The notes under the pieces are model-generated. The model made no database searches, was not told the origin of the DNA, and worked only from the letters and a program-made list of their open reading frames with translations. Below are positions 56,614-64,000 of a stretch of 64,000 nt of DNA, piece by piece. Each line of letters begins with the position of its first letter. The first letter of the stretch is position 1. A program made the position numbers and the translations under genes. This DNA is from JACSRF01 sp964504445 (GTDB lineage: Bacteria; Chloroflexota; Anaerolineae; Promineifilales; Promineifilaceae): positions 1-64,000 of the forward strand of contig CAZDEO010000013.1 in NCBI GenBank assembly GCA_964504445.1, written 5' to 3'.

Positions 56614-59037
56614 TTAGCGAAGCATTTCCCGCTCAATAGCTGGCATAGCCCCTGGCGGCAACGGCCACGTAGCGCGAAAACCAAACTCCCATGCCGGGTC
56701 ACACGCATATGCAGCCGGTTGCCCATCTACAAAAGTTTCCGGATCCGCATATTGTCCAATCTTAAAATAAGCTGCCATCACGTGGCACGCCACCGGTGCG
56801 GCCCAAGCTGACCCTTCACCACCATTGTAAACAAAAGCAGCCACCACAATTTCTGGATTATCAAAGGGCGCATACCCCACATAAAACGCATGGGTGGGCA
56901 AAACACGCCGTTGGCCAATATCTTCATAGCGGCACCAGCCACGCCGAATCGCAATATTGTCACAATATTCCGACGTACCCGTCTTTCCCGCCGTGATAAG
57001 CCCAAATTCCTCATGGGGCCATGTGGTATAGGTAGCTCCGGTAAAAAACTCTTCCTCACTAAAACGCATATTAACCAGGCGCATCCCCTCAGCCACAATC
57101 TCCAGATACTCCCGATCAATATCGAGCGAATCAATCACTTCTGGTTGAAAGATGTAATTCCCATCCCCATCAAAGCGGATGTTAAAGGTATTAGGGATGA
57201 CATTCCCCTCAGCGTCCGTCACGACAACTTCCCCATTATTGTTCAGCCTGGCGCGTGCGGTCACCTGGCTGTTTTCATCTACCAACACGATGTTGCCAGC
57301 CTCATCTGTCATATGGTGAATAATAGAAGGGCGATACAAAAAACCACCATTGGCAATCACGGCGCCCATTTGCGCCACCTGCAACGGCGTTGAAGTCATA
57401 AAACCTTGACCAATTCCTAAATTGTAATCATCACCCGTCGACCAGGGCTCACCCTGAGTACGGCTTTTCCAGGCCCGTGAAGGCAGGTTTCCTGAGGCCT
57501 CCAAAGGCAGTTCAATACCTTGCACCCGACCAAATCCAAACTGCGCAGCAAATACCCCCAGGCGGTCAACGCCTAATCCTTCTACCGTTTCACCATCCTG
57601 GTCAACCCCCCCCGTAATCTTATAAAAGTAAACGTTGCAAGAGTTCGCAATACCTGTATACATATTCACAAAGCCATGCCCCTCTGGGTTCCAACAAGGC
57701 ATGGTCAATGCTCGCCCAGGGTCGTTAGGAGCAAACCGATTGGCAATGGTGATTCGTCCAGGATCAAAAAGTAAACGGTCCGGAGAAATAGAACCCACTT
57801 GCAAAGCCGACGCGGCAGGAACCAGTTTGAAGGTCGAGCCAGGATGATACGTACCACTAATGGCATGATTGACCAATGGCGTATACTCATTACGGGCCAG
57901 GCGTAAGTAATAATCTACCGGTACCTCTGTTTGAAAACGGTTACTCTCAAAGGTAGGGTAATTGACCATAGCCAACACCTCTCCCGTTTGCGGGTTTAGG
58001 GCAATCACTACGGCTTGCTCAATTTCGGGCAATGTTTCCTCACCAGTTATTTCATCTCGCCGCGGGGTGTTGCGGTTTTCGTCCATATATTGGCCCATAA
58101 TTTCGTAAGCAATTTTTTGCAGTTCCAGATCAAGGGTCAGGTGCATATTGAGACCAGCGACGGGCGGAACAGCCAATCCCACCTGGCGCACTTCTCGCCC
58201 GGTCCAATCTTGCACGATGCGCCTGACGCCTTTTTGCCCGGCCAACTCTATCTCCATTGAAGACTCCAAACCTGACCAACCTACCCGATCATCTCGTTGA
58301 TAACCCAAATCTAGCCAGCCCTCATTGGGAATAGGCCCCATGTACCCAATGATGTGCGCAGTGTATGGGCCGGCCGGATAGTAACGTAGGGGCTCGGGCA
58401 AAACGCGCACGCCTGGCAAGAAAATGCTTTCTTGCTCAATAGTGTAAGCCAGGGTGATTGGTAGTCCAGAAGTGATGACGGCAGGCAGATATTGCGCAAA
58501 ACTATTTTCACGAACAATGGCCTCAATGCTGTCAGGCAGCCGGGGAACAACACCAGCCCTATCCAGAGTTTCTCGTGGGGAAACTTCGTATATTTCGGCT
58601 AACCGGGTGTACGCCCCCACCAGTTCAGGGTTGGCAGCAGCAACCAGGGCCTCTTGCTGCAAAGTGTTGGTGACGGGAACACCGGTAAGAATGGAGAGTC
58701 GCTCATAGACGGCTTGCCGCTCTGCTTCGGTATTCGGGAGGAAAGCGGGGGTAATGGTTACGTTGAAGCTGGGCTGGTTGACGGCCAGGGGTTCGCCGTT
58801 GCGGTCGAAAATGACGCCACGCGGAGCATCGGTGAGGAGTTCGGCAAACTGGTTGTCAGCAGCCAATTCTTGCAACTCTTCGCCACTGTTTTGTTGCAGC
58901 CAATATACGCGATAAAGCAGTAACCCAAAAATAGCGACGATGAGGAGGCGAAAGAAGTAGATACGCCCACGGATGCCGGGGTCGTCCTGTTGCTGTAATT
59001 CAAGTTCTTCAATTCGTTCCCAACCCATACGTGACAT
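56614..59037 (-). CDS. mrdA: Penicillin-binding protein 2
   Basis: Transpeptidase of the rod-shape (elongasome) system; 807 aa, longer than the E. coli enzyme. N-terminal membrane anchor (about 27-46), dimerisation domain with NQPSFNVTITP, and a transpeptidase domain with SxxK in HPGSTFKLVP (about 415), SxN in IANSCNVYFYK and KTG in GKTGTSEYC. Follows mreD on the same strand by 27 bp. Confidence 0.94.
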   Translation of the reverse strand: MSRMGWERIEELELQQQDDPGIRGRIYFFRLLIVAIFGLLLYRVYWLQQNSGEELQELAADNQFAELLTDAPRGVIFDRNGEPLAVNQPSFNVTITPAFLPNTEAERQAVYERLSILTGVPVTNTLQQEALVAAANPELVGAYTRLAEIYEVSPRETLDRAGVVPRLPDSIEAIVRENSFAQYLPAVITSGLPITLAYTIEQESIFLPGVRVLPEPLRYYPAGPYTAHIIGYMGPIPNEGWLDLGYQRDDRVGWSGLESSMEIELAGQKGVRRIVQDWTGREVRQVGLAVPPVAGLNMHLTLDLELQKIAYEIMGQYMDENRNTPRRDEITGEETLPEIEQAVVIALNPQTGEVLAMVNYPTFESNRFQTEVPVDYYLRLARNEYTPLVNHAISGTYHPGSTFKLVPAASALQVGSISPDRLLFDPGRITIANRFAPNDPGRALTMPCWNPEGHGFVNMYTGIANSCNVYFYKITGGVDQDGETVEGLGVDRLGVFAAQFGFGRVQGIELPLEASGNLPSRAWKSRTQGEPWSTGDDYNLGIGQGFMTSTPLQVAQMGAVIANGGFLYRPSIIHHMTDEAGNIVLVDENSQVTARARLNNNGEVVVTDAEGNVIPNTFNIRFDGDGNYIFQPEVIDSLDIDREYLEIVAEGMRLVNMRFSEEEFFTGATYTTWPHEEFGLITAGKTGTSEYCDNIAIRRGWCRYEDIGQRRVLPTHAFYVGYAPFDNPEIVVAAFVYNGGEGSAWAAPVACHVMAAYFKIGQYADPETFVDGQPAAYACDPAWEFGFRATWPLPPGAMPAIEREMLR

Positions 59038-59064
59038 AGGTCTTTCCTCTCAATAGCGCGTTCG

Positions 59065-59571
59065 CTAAATTTGCACCCGGCGCGGCTGTACACGCCTGAT
59101 TACAGTATACATGAGCCAATGTACTGGAAGAATTAAGACTGCATGCAATGCCGCCAATGGCAATAAAGTTGAGGTCATAGCCAAAGTGGTCTGGTACCCA
59201 AATAAGCGTAGCAGCAGCATGTGCAGTACCAGGTAGAGCATTGTGCCCACGGCCGACACGAGTACCGGCAAAACAACCCGACTATCAGGAAACAATTGGG
59301 CAATGAGTATTGCTAATGCGATGCCTAGCATCCACACTAGCGCTGTCAGCCCTGTTGGCCCTATGGAAAAGAGATCGACAATGAAGCCACCTACAAAGGC
59401 CCAGGTCACGCCTTCTTCCAGATCGTGCAGTAAGCCCCAAGATAGCGCTACCAGAAACGGGAGATGGGGCACCTGGCCCATTAGAGGTATGCGGGAAAGC
59501 ACGGCCGTTTCCAACACCGCCAGCACCGTCAACAATGGAATTGCTACGTAAACACTGCTGCGCATGATCAA
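59065..59571 (-). CDS. mreD: Rod shape-determining protein MreD
   Basis: A 168-aa polytopic membrane protein with five or so helices and the pattern FLVALSWGLLHDLEEGVTWAFVGGFIVDLFS, typical of MreD. It overlaps mreC by 4 bp (59568-59571) and precedes mrdA. It links MreB to the peptidoglycan machinery in the membrane. Confidence 0.9.
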   Translation of the reverse strand: MIMRSSVYVAIPLLTVLAVLETAVLSRIPLMGQVPHLPFLVALSWGLLHDLEEGVTWAFVGGFIVDLFSIGPTGLTALVWMLGIALAILIAQLFPDSRVVLPVLVSAVGTMLYLVLHMLLLRLFGYQTTLAMTSTLLPLAALHAVLILPVHWLMYTVIRRVQPRRVQI

Positions 59572-60422
59572 GGTAAATCCGTAAAAATCTCAGTATCTAC
59601 CGGTTGAAAATTGGTGATCACAAACACAATTTCCAGCGATTCGAAATCCACAGCCGGCTGCACAGTAGCCCGCTGAAACAACTCGGCCTCCCGACGGTCC
59701 AGTTCAATGACCCGGCCAATAACAATGTTCTGCGGGAAATCCCCGCCCAGGCCTGACGTAGACACCACTTCGCCCACCTCGAGCTGATACTGCAAATCCA
59801 GCCAATCTATGACCATCGAGCCGCCAAGGCCACCGCCACGCAGAATGCCCGCCGCCCGCGACGTGCCCAATCGGGCCGGAATGGCGCTGGCGCTGTCCGT
59901 GATGAGAATAACCTGCGAGGAGTTAACGGCCGTGCGAAACACCCGCCCCACCAAACCCCGTGCCGCTTCCACCGGCATCCCCACCGTCACGCCATCCGCC
60001 TGGCCCTTGTCAATGATGATGCTGCGAATAGCCGGATTCGTATCCCGGCCAATCACCGCCGCTGTAAGCCGCTCCAAATCTGGAGACTGCCGCGCCCGGT
60101 TAAACAAATCGAGCACAATTTGGGCTTCACCCTGGACTTCACGCAGTTCCTCATTCTCCCGCTCCAAAGCATCTACCCGTGCTTGTAGCCGTTCAATCTC
60201 TACTCGTGCCTCCTGAATGTCCCGCGGGCCAGACAAGGCATCCACCAGGGAATCAGTGCGCGCCGTCGTCCACTCCAGCACCCCCACCAACGGGTTTCGC
60301 GCAAAGGCCAGGGCCCCGTCCAGGTTGCCAGTACTGTCTAAAATAGACAACAAAATACCTAGCCCAATGAGAAAGGCAATAACGCCCCAACGAATGCGTT
60401 GTGGTGCATCCTTCATGGTCAT
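59568..60422 (-). CDS. mreC: Rod shape-determining protein MreC
   Basis: A 284-aa protein with an N-terminal membrane helix (about 10-28), a coiled coil (about 65-95, EARVEIERLQARVDALEREN) and a beta-sandwich periplasmic domain (AVIGRDTNPAIRSIIIDKG, VGMPVEAARGLVGRV, DWLDLQYQLEVGEVVSTSGLGGDFPQ). It scaffolds MreB, MreD and PBP2. Preceded by mreB with a 12-bp gap. Confidence 0.93.
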   Translation of the reverse strand: MTMKDAPQRIRWGVIAFLIGLGILLSILDSTGNLDGALAFARNPLVGVLEWTTARTDSLVDALSGPRDIQEARVEIERLQARVDALERENEELREVQGEAQIVLDLFNRARQSPDLERLTAAVIGRDTNPAIRSIIIDKGQADGVTVGMPVEAARGLVGRVFRTAVNSSQVILITDSASAIPARLGTSRAAGILRGGGLGGSMVIDWLDLQYQLEVGEVVSTSGLGGDFPQNIVIGRVIELDRREAELFQRATVQPAVDFESLEIVFVITNFQPVDTEIFTDLP

Positions 60423-60434
60423 AGTGCAACAAAA

Positions 60435-61496
60435 CTAGTGATGGGTACTACCACGGTGCAAGCCAACCAGCGCACGCTCCCACAAGTCCAGGTTCTCTAA
60501 GACGCGGCCCGCACCTCTTGCAACACAAGTCATAGGGTCTTCTGCCACCCAAACGCGCATTTTCACGGTATCTTCCAACCTTTCCGCCAACCCTTGAATT
60601 TGCGCCCCACCGCCGGCCAGGCATATGCCTACCTCCATCAGATCAGCCACCAGCTCTGGTGGGGTATCATCCAGGGCATCGCGCACAGTATCCACAATGA
60701 TATTGATGGAGGGCGACATAGCTTCCCGCAGCTCAATGCTGCTAATTTCCACTGCCTGCGGAAGGCCGTTAATCAGATTGCGGCCCCGAATGGTCATGGT
60801 GCGCTCTTCGGGAAGAGGAAAGGCAGAACCAATGCCAATTTTAGCGCGCTCAGCCATGCGCTCGCCAATCAACAAATTGTATTTGCTGCGCACATAATTC
60901 ATAATGTCTTCATTCATTTCGTCGCCAGCCACACGAATGGAACGGCTGACAACGATGCCGGTCATGGCAAAGATAGCTACCTCAGTGGTTCCACCGCCGA
61001 TGTCCACAATCATGCTGCCCCGCGCCTCATTGATGGGCAATCCCGCACCAATGGCTGCCGCCATGGGTTCTTCAATTAGAAAAGCTTCCCGGGCACCGGC
61101 AGAAATGGTGGCATCATACACGGCACGCTTTTCCACCTCGGTGACGCCACTGGGCACACCCACAACCACGCGGGGGCGCGGGAAGGGCACCAGCATCTGC
61201 TCATGGGCTTTTTTGATGAAGTAATCGAGCATGGCTTCGGTGATTTCAAATTCAGAGATGACGCCATCCCGCAACGGCCGTATCGCCACAATATCGCTGG
61301 GTGTACGCCCCACCATTTCCCGCGCCTCCGCGCCAATGGCCAACGGCTGCCGTGTTCGCTTGTTAATGGCTACCCAAGAAGGTTCATTAATTACAATCCC
61401 GCGGTCACGCAAAGAAACCAGCGTATTCGCTGTACCCAAATCAATACCAATATCAAGCGAGAATAATCCTAAAAGCCAATCAAGTGGTCTAAACAA
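60435..61496 (-). CDS. mreB: Rod shape-determining protein MreB
   Basis: Actin-like filament protein directing cell-wall synthesis; 353 aa. DIGIDLGTANTLV (phosphate 1), PRPRVVVGVPSGVTEVEKRA, IEEPMAAAIGAGLP, DIGGGTTEVAI (phosphate 2) and LAGGGAQIQGL (adenosine) are all present. The start codon is TTG 61496, with GGGAGG 8 nt upstream; no other start fits. It leads the operon mreB-mreC-mreD-mrdA-glycosyltransferase. Confidence 0.96.
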   Translation of the reverse strand: MFRPLDWLLGLFSLDIGIDLGTANTLVSLRDRGIVINEPSWVAINKRTRQPLAIGAEAREMVGRTPSDIVAIRPLRDGVISEFEITEAMLDYFIKKAHEQMLVPFPRPRVVVGVPSGVTEVEKRAVYDATISAGAREAFLIEEPMAAAIGAGLPINEARGSMIVDIGGGTTEVAIFAMTGIVVSRSIRVAGDEMNEDIMNYVRSKYNLLIGERMAERAKIGIGSAFPLPEERTMTIRGRNLINGLPQAVEISSIELREAMSPSINIIVDTVRDALDDTPPELVADLMEVGICLAGGGAQIQGLAERLEDTVKMRVWVAEDPMTCVARGAGRVLENLDLWERALVGLHRGSTHH

Positions 61497-61509
61497 CTCT
61501 TGCTACCTC

Positions 61510-61528
61510 CCTGGGATATGGTCCCAGG
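61510..61528 (-). promoter_or_regulatory. Hairpin next to the mreB ribosome-binding site
   Basis: A perfect 7-bp stem CCTGGGA / TCCCAGG with a 5-nt loop. In the minus-strand mRNA it ends at the start of the Shine-Dalgarno (CAGGGAGG), so it overlaps part of it and might tune mreB translation from a TTG start. Confidence 0.45.
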
Positions 61529-61560
61529 CTGCATGCATCAATGTTTACGTTAACCGCAGG

Positions 61561-61566
61561 ATTATA
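61561..61566 (-). promoter_or_regulatory. mreB promoter, extended -10 TGGTATAAT
   Basis: TATAAT on the minus strand preceded by TGG (extended -10). A weak -35, TTGTCC, lies 15 bp upstream. Predicted start is near 61554, giving a leader of about 58 nt. Confidence 0.6.
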
Positions 61567-61711
61567 CCACATGTCCTAACCGGACAAATTTGCCCCCTTA
61601 AGAAGGAGTAAATCTTAAAAGATAATGAGCCAGGCGCCCAAATTCACCTTGCAAAGCCCCCCCCATCCGTAATAGCATATGGCTAAGCCAACACTGAATG
61701 AGAGGATTTAT

Positions 61712-62125
61712 ATGGCAAATCAAGCCTTATTTGAAGGACTCGTATACGACGAACGCGACCAATTGGTAGAAACCAGACTCGTAGGCGGTGAAGCCACCTA
61801 CGTGGTAGATGATGCGGGCTTTCTGCGCCACATTAGTTCTGAGCAGGTAGACCGGCAGGTTTTAGGGGTATTCCTAAGCCAGTTAGAAGAAAACAAAGAC
61901 CTAGCCATAGAGCAAATGATGAATATGCTGGGTAAAGACGACCTTTTTACCAAAGCTGCCATCGACGCTTCCCTGCGCAACGTGGACATGGACCAGATCA
62001 TTGCGCAGGGGGTGCCGCTGCAAGCACGGAACATGTTAGGCATGTTGGGCTTCCGCATCATCATCAACCATCACGGAGACGTCATCGGTCTAGACCAACC
62101 CGCCGCCCCCGGGGACGACATGTAG
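61712..62125 (+). CDS. Conserved-looking hypothetical protein next to mreB
   Basis: A 137-aa soluble protein of unknown function. N-terminal NQALFEGLVYDERDQLVETRLVGG and YVVDDAGFLRHISSEQVDRQVLG suggest a beta-strand then helical structure; the middle is helical (LSQLEENKDLAIEQMMNML). ATG 61712 has GAGAGG 5-6 nt upstream; the frame opens at 61679 without support. Divergent from mreB across a 215-bp gap. No motif was recognised. Confidence 0.6.
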   Translation: MANQALFEGLVYDERDQLVETRLVGGEATYVVDDAGFLRHISSEQVDRQVLGVFLSQLEENKDLAIEQMMNMLGKDDLFTKAAIDASLRNVDMDQIIAQGVPLQARNMLGMLGFRIIINHHGDVIGLDQPAAPGDDM

Positions 62126-62126
62126 C

Positions 62127-63542
62127 TCAATAAGCCCCTTGCCCAAAGAGGGAATAAGGAATGGTTTGCAGCAAGATGCGAATGTCTAAAGAGAGCGACC
62201 AGTTCTCAATATAATAAATATCCAACAGGCACAATTCATCAAAGGTCAGGTCAGAACGGCCGCTTACTTGCCACAACCCCGTAATTCCCCCAATTACCGC
62301 TAATCGCTGGCGGTGCCACGGCTTATATTGCGCCACCTCCTCCGGCAGCGGTGGGCGCGGCCCCACCAGGCTCATTTGCCCACGCAGCACATTCACCAAC
62401 TGGGGCAGTTCATCTAGGCTGGTGCGGCGGATAAAGCGCCCCACCCTTGTTAAACGTGGATCGTTCTTGATTTTGAAAATTGGCCCATCGGCTTCATTCA
62501 AATGGGCCAGCCCTTTCTTTTGCCGTTCCGCATCTACAACCATAGAGCGAAATTTGTACATCATGAACATTTGGCCATCGTGTCCCACGCGTTCGGCCGC
62601 GTACAAGATGGGGCCACGGGAATCGAGCTTAATGGCAACGGCAATCATAACACCCACCAACAGTGCCGGTATGCCGCCCAGGGCAATGAGTGCCAGGTCC
62701 AACCCGCGCTTCAAAAGCAATTGGAACCGACTGATGCGTACATCTCGCACACCCAACATGGGAATGCCGGCCATGTTGTTGAACTCCACGCGGTTCAGGC
62801 TAAGCTGCAGCACATCGGGAACCACCTGGGCACGCACGTTGTGGCGGTGGCAAACGCGCAAGGTTGCCAAAATGTGTTGGTGCATTTCACCTGGCAGCGC
62901 AATGAAAACGGTATGCAGGTTTGCATATTGCAGCAAAATTGTTTCCAGATCTGCTAATGAACCCAGGTGGGGAATGCGTTCTAGACCGATATTTTCCTGG
63001 CTTACGCCTTCGTCCAAAAAGCCTATAGCCTGATAGCCCAAATCGCGGCGCACCATCAGGGTGCGCATGACGCCACGCCCTACTTCGCCAGAGCCAATGA
63101 CCAGCACGCGGTCCACAAAGCGCCCCCGACGATAAAGGAGGGAGAGCAAGCTGCGCCGGGCCAGCCGGGCCAGGCTAACAAAAACGACAATGAAGATGAA
63201 GGCCCAGATGAGCATGAGGCGTGAGACGGCCAGGGGACGAAAGAAAAAGGTGTAGGCAACCATGAGGGCGATGGCTGTGGCCGTGGCGTAGAGAACGCGG
63301 GCCACTTCATCGATCCAAAACTCGCCTCTGCGCCGCTGCCACACCTTATTTTGGGAAAAGGTGAAGGCTAGCAGTACGGTTAGCAGAACTTGCTGGCCAA
63401 GGTACTCGAAATAGGGAACTTGCGCTGTGATTTCGAGCAGCCATTCAAACTGGTAGCGCACCACGTAGGCCAGCGCAAAAGAAATGTTGATGAGAATCAG
63501 GTCAGTGGCAATGGTGAAAGTGCGAATGGTTCGCCGATTCAT
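62127..63542 (-). CDS. Polyprenyl-phosphate glycosylphosphotransferase (WcaJ/CpsE-like)
   Basis: Transfers a sugar-1-phosphate to undecaprenyl phosphate to begin exopolysaccharide synthesis. The 471-aa product has four N-terminal membrane helices (about 8-105), a CoA-binding-like Rossmann domain (VIGSGEVGRGVMRTL), a fifth helix and the catalytic domain: KLDSRGPILYAAERVG, FMMYKFRSMV, RVGRFIRRTSLDELPQL, MSLVGPRPPLPEEV. ATG 63542 is chosen because GAGGAAAT precedes it and it overlaps the upstream stop by 4 bp. Confidence 0.92.
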   Translation of the reverse strand: MNRRTIRTFTIATDLILINISFALAYVVRYQFEWLLEITAQVPYFEYLGQQVLLTVLLAFTFSQNKVWQRRRGEFWIDEVARVLYATATAIALMVAYTFFFRPLAVSRLMLIWAFIFIVVFVSLARLARRSLLSLLYRRGRFVDRVLVIGSGEVGRGVMRTLMVRRDLGYQAIGFLDEGVSQENIGLERIPHLGSLADLETILLQYANLHTVFIALPGEMHQHILATLRVCHRHNVRAQVVPDVLQLSLNRVEFNNMAGIPMLGVRDVRISRFQLLLKRGLDLALIALGGIPALLVGVMIAVAIKLDSRGPILYAAERVGHDGQMFMMYKFRSMVVDAERQKKGLAHLNEADGPIFKIKNDPRLTRVGRFIRRTSLDELPQLVNVLRGQMSLVGPRPPLPEEVAQYKPWHRQRLAVIGGITGLWQVSGRSDLTFDELCLLDIYYIENWSLSLDIRILLQTIPYSLFGQGAY

Positions 63543-64000
63543 AATTTCCTCAGGGCGCGGTGATAAGAAACGGCCGTTTCCATCCCTGCGCGCTTCCATG
63601 AAAATTGGCGGGCCTGGGCCAGCCCCTTGTCGTGCATTGTAGCCGCCAACCCTTCGTCTTGCAGCACGGCCGTCATACGATCAGCCAATTCCGCGGCATC
63701 ACGGGGATCAAACAACAGGCCAGCATCTCCCACCGCCTCCGGCACCGAGGATGTGTTCGCCGCCACTACCGGCGTACCGCAAGCCATCGCTTCCACGACC
63801 GGCATACCAAACCCCTCATACAGAGAAGGGAAAGCCAGGAGATCCGCCGCATTGTACCAAAATGGCAGCGCCTCATCCGGCACGTAACCGGCAAAATGCA
63901 CCCGTTCTTGCAGATCCAGCGCTGCAACCTGGGCAAAAATCTCTTCATACAGCCAGCCTTTGCCTCCCACCAACACCAGATGGACATCAGGCAGGGGGAG
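63539..64000 (-). CDS. Glycosyltransferase family 4, partial
   Basis: The 3' part of a GT4 gene; the 5' end is beyond 64000. Visible: HLVLVGGKGWLYEEIF, VHFAGYVPDEALPFWYNAADLLAFPSLYEGFGMPVVEAMACGTPVVAANTSSVPE (acceptor and nucleotide-sugar site), then a helical C-terminus. The stop overlaps the start of the next gene by 4 bp (63539-63542). It should act on the glycan started by the phosphotransferase after it. Confidence 0.85.
   Translation of the reverse strand, partial: LPLPDVHLVLVGGKGWLYEEIFAQVAALDLQERVHFAGYVPDEALPFWYNAADLLAFPSLYEGFGMPVVEAMACGTPVVAANTSSVPEAVGDAGLLFDPRDAAELADRMTAVLQDEGLAATMHDKGLAQARQFSWKRAGMETAVSYHRALRKL

Noticed and set aside
1..64000. tRNA and rRNA genes
   Set aside because: I looked for T-arm-like GGTTCGA and CCA-proximal stems on both strands and found no convincing cloverleaf; a tRNA search program would be decisive.

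Overview
The window looks like a piece of a bacterial chromosome from the Chloroflexota, most likely an uncultured Anaerolineae/Caldilineae/Ardenticatenia-type organism. That placement is an inference. It rests on a rod-shape mreBCD-mrdA operon, many TATA-rich extended -10 promoters, an archaeal-type mevalonate entry cluster (class II HMG-CoA reductase, archaeal-type HMG-CoA synthase, SCPx-like thiolase and DUF35 protein) in an otherwise bacterial gene set, and a T-box leader. No rRNA, tRNA, CRISPR array or insertion sequence was found.

Layout. 1-4.1 kb is an AT-richer accessory stretch of small secreted proteins, lipoproteins and membrane proteins with no recognisable function, including two complementary halves of one lipoprotein gene. 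4.1-10.9 kb (minus strand) is a maltose/maltodextrin unit: marR-type regulator, malE-like binding protein, malF, malG and a lipoprotein GH13 amylase. 11.0-15.0 kb is pheST with its own promoter, a Phe-rich leader peptide and a terminator (candidate attenuator). 15-17.6 kb holds an NfeD-type membrane protease and a GAF histidine kinase. 17.9-21.2 kb has hemW, mobA and folD. 21.2-23.3 kb has two response regulators flanking an MBL-fold hydrolase. 23.4-26.6 kb has an Ala-type T-box leader before alaX, a membrane protein, an orphan gene and an Mrr-type restriction endonuclease. 26.7-38.7 kb has ileS, a Kelch/PPC secreted protein, sbcD, the mevalonate-entry genes and a frameshifted pdxH. 38.8-45.5 kb has an AIM24 protein, a winged-helix AAA ATPase, gyrA, ygfZ and a DinB-like protein. 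45.7-52.9 kb is a cytochrome c maturation cluster (ccmE, ccmF, ccmH, ccmG, a ccmI-like gene) ending in a membrane dihaem cytochrome. 53-64 kb has asd, a cyclic-nucleotide-domain histidine kinase and then the minus-strand operon mreB-mreC-mreD-mrdA-glycosyltransferase, followed by a polyprenyl glycosylphosphotransferase and a partial glycosyltransferase.

Two window-wide signals are not explained by genes. First, the palindromic octamer ACGGCCGT occurs roughly 75-80 times by my eye count, about one per 0.8 kb against about one expected in 64 kb. It falls in all reading frames and in intergenic DNA, and is missing from the accessory stretches (1-3.4 kb; 24.5-25.0 kb; the mrr gene). It behaves like the cyanobacterial HIP1 octamer. 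Second, at least nine loci carry hairpin-forming tracts built from 7-nt phased units (for example CAGTAAA units facing ACTGACC units). The unit sequence differs at each locus, but the 7-nt phase and, at most loci, self-complementarity are kept. One tract lies in frame inside ileS.

Regulatory sites readable directly from sequence include TTGACA-N17 promoters for marR, the pheST leader, a small membrane protein gene and the T-box; two tandem GTTGA-N4-TCAAC dyads over the marR start site; a strong hairpin between malE and malF; and several intrinsic terminators.
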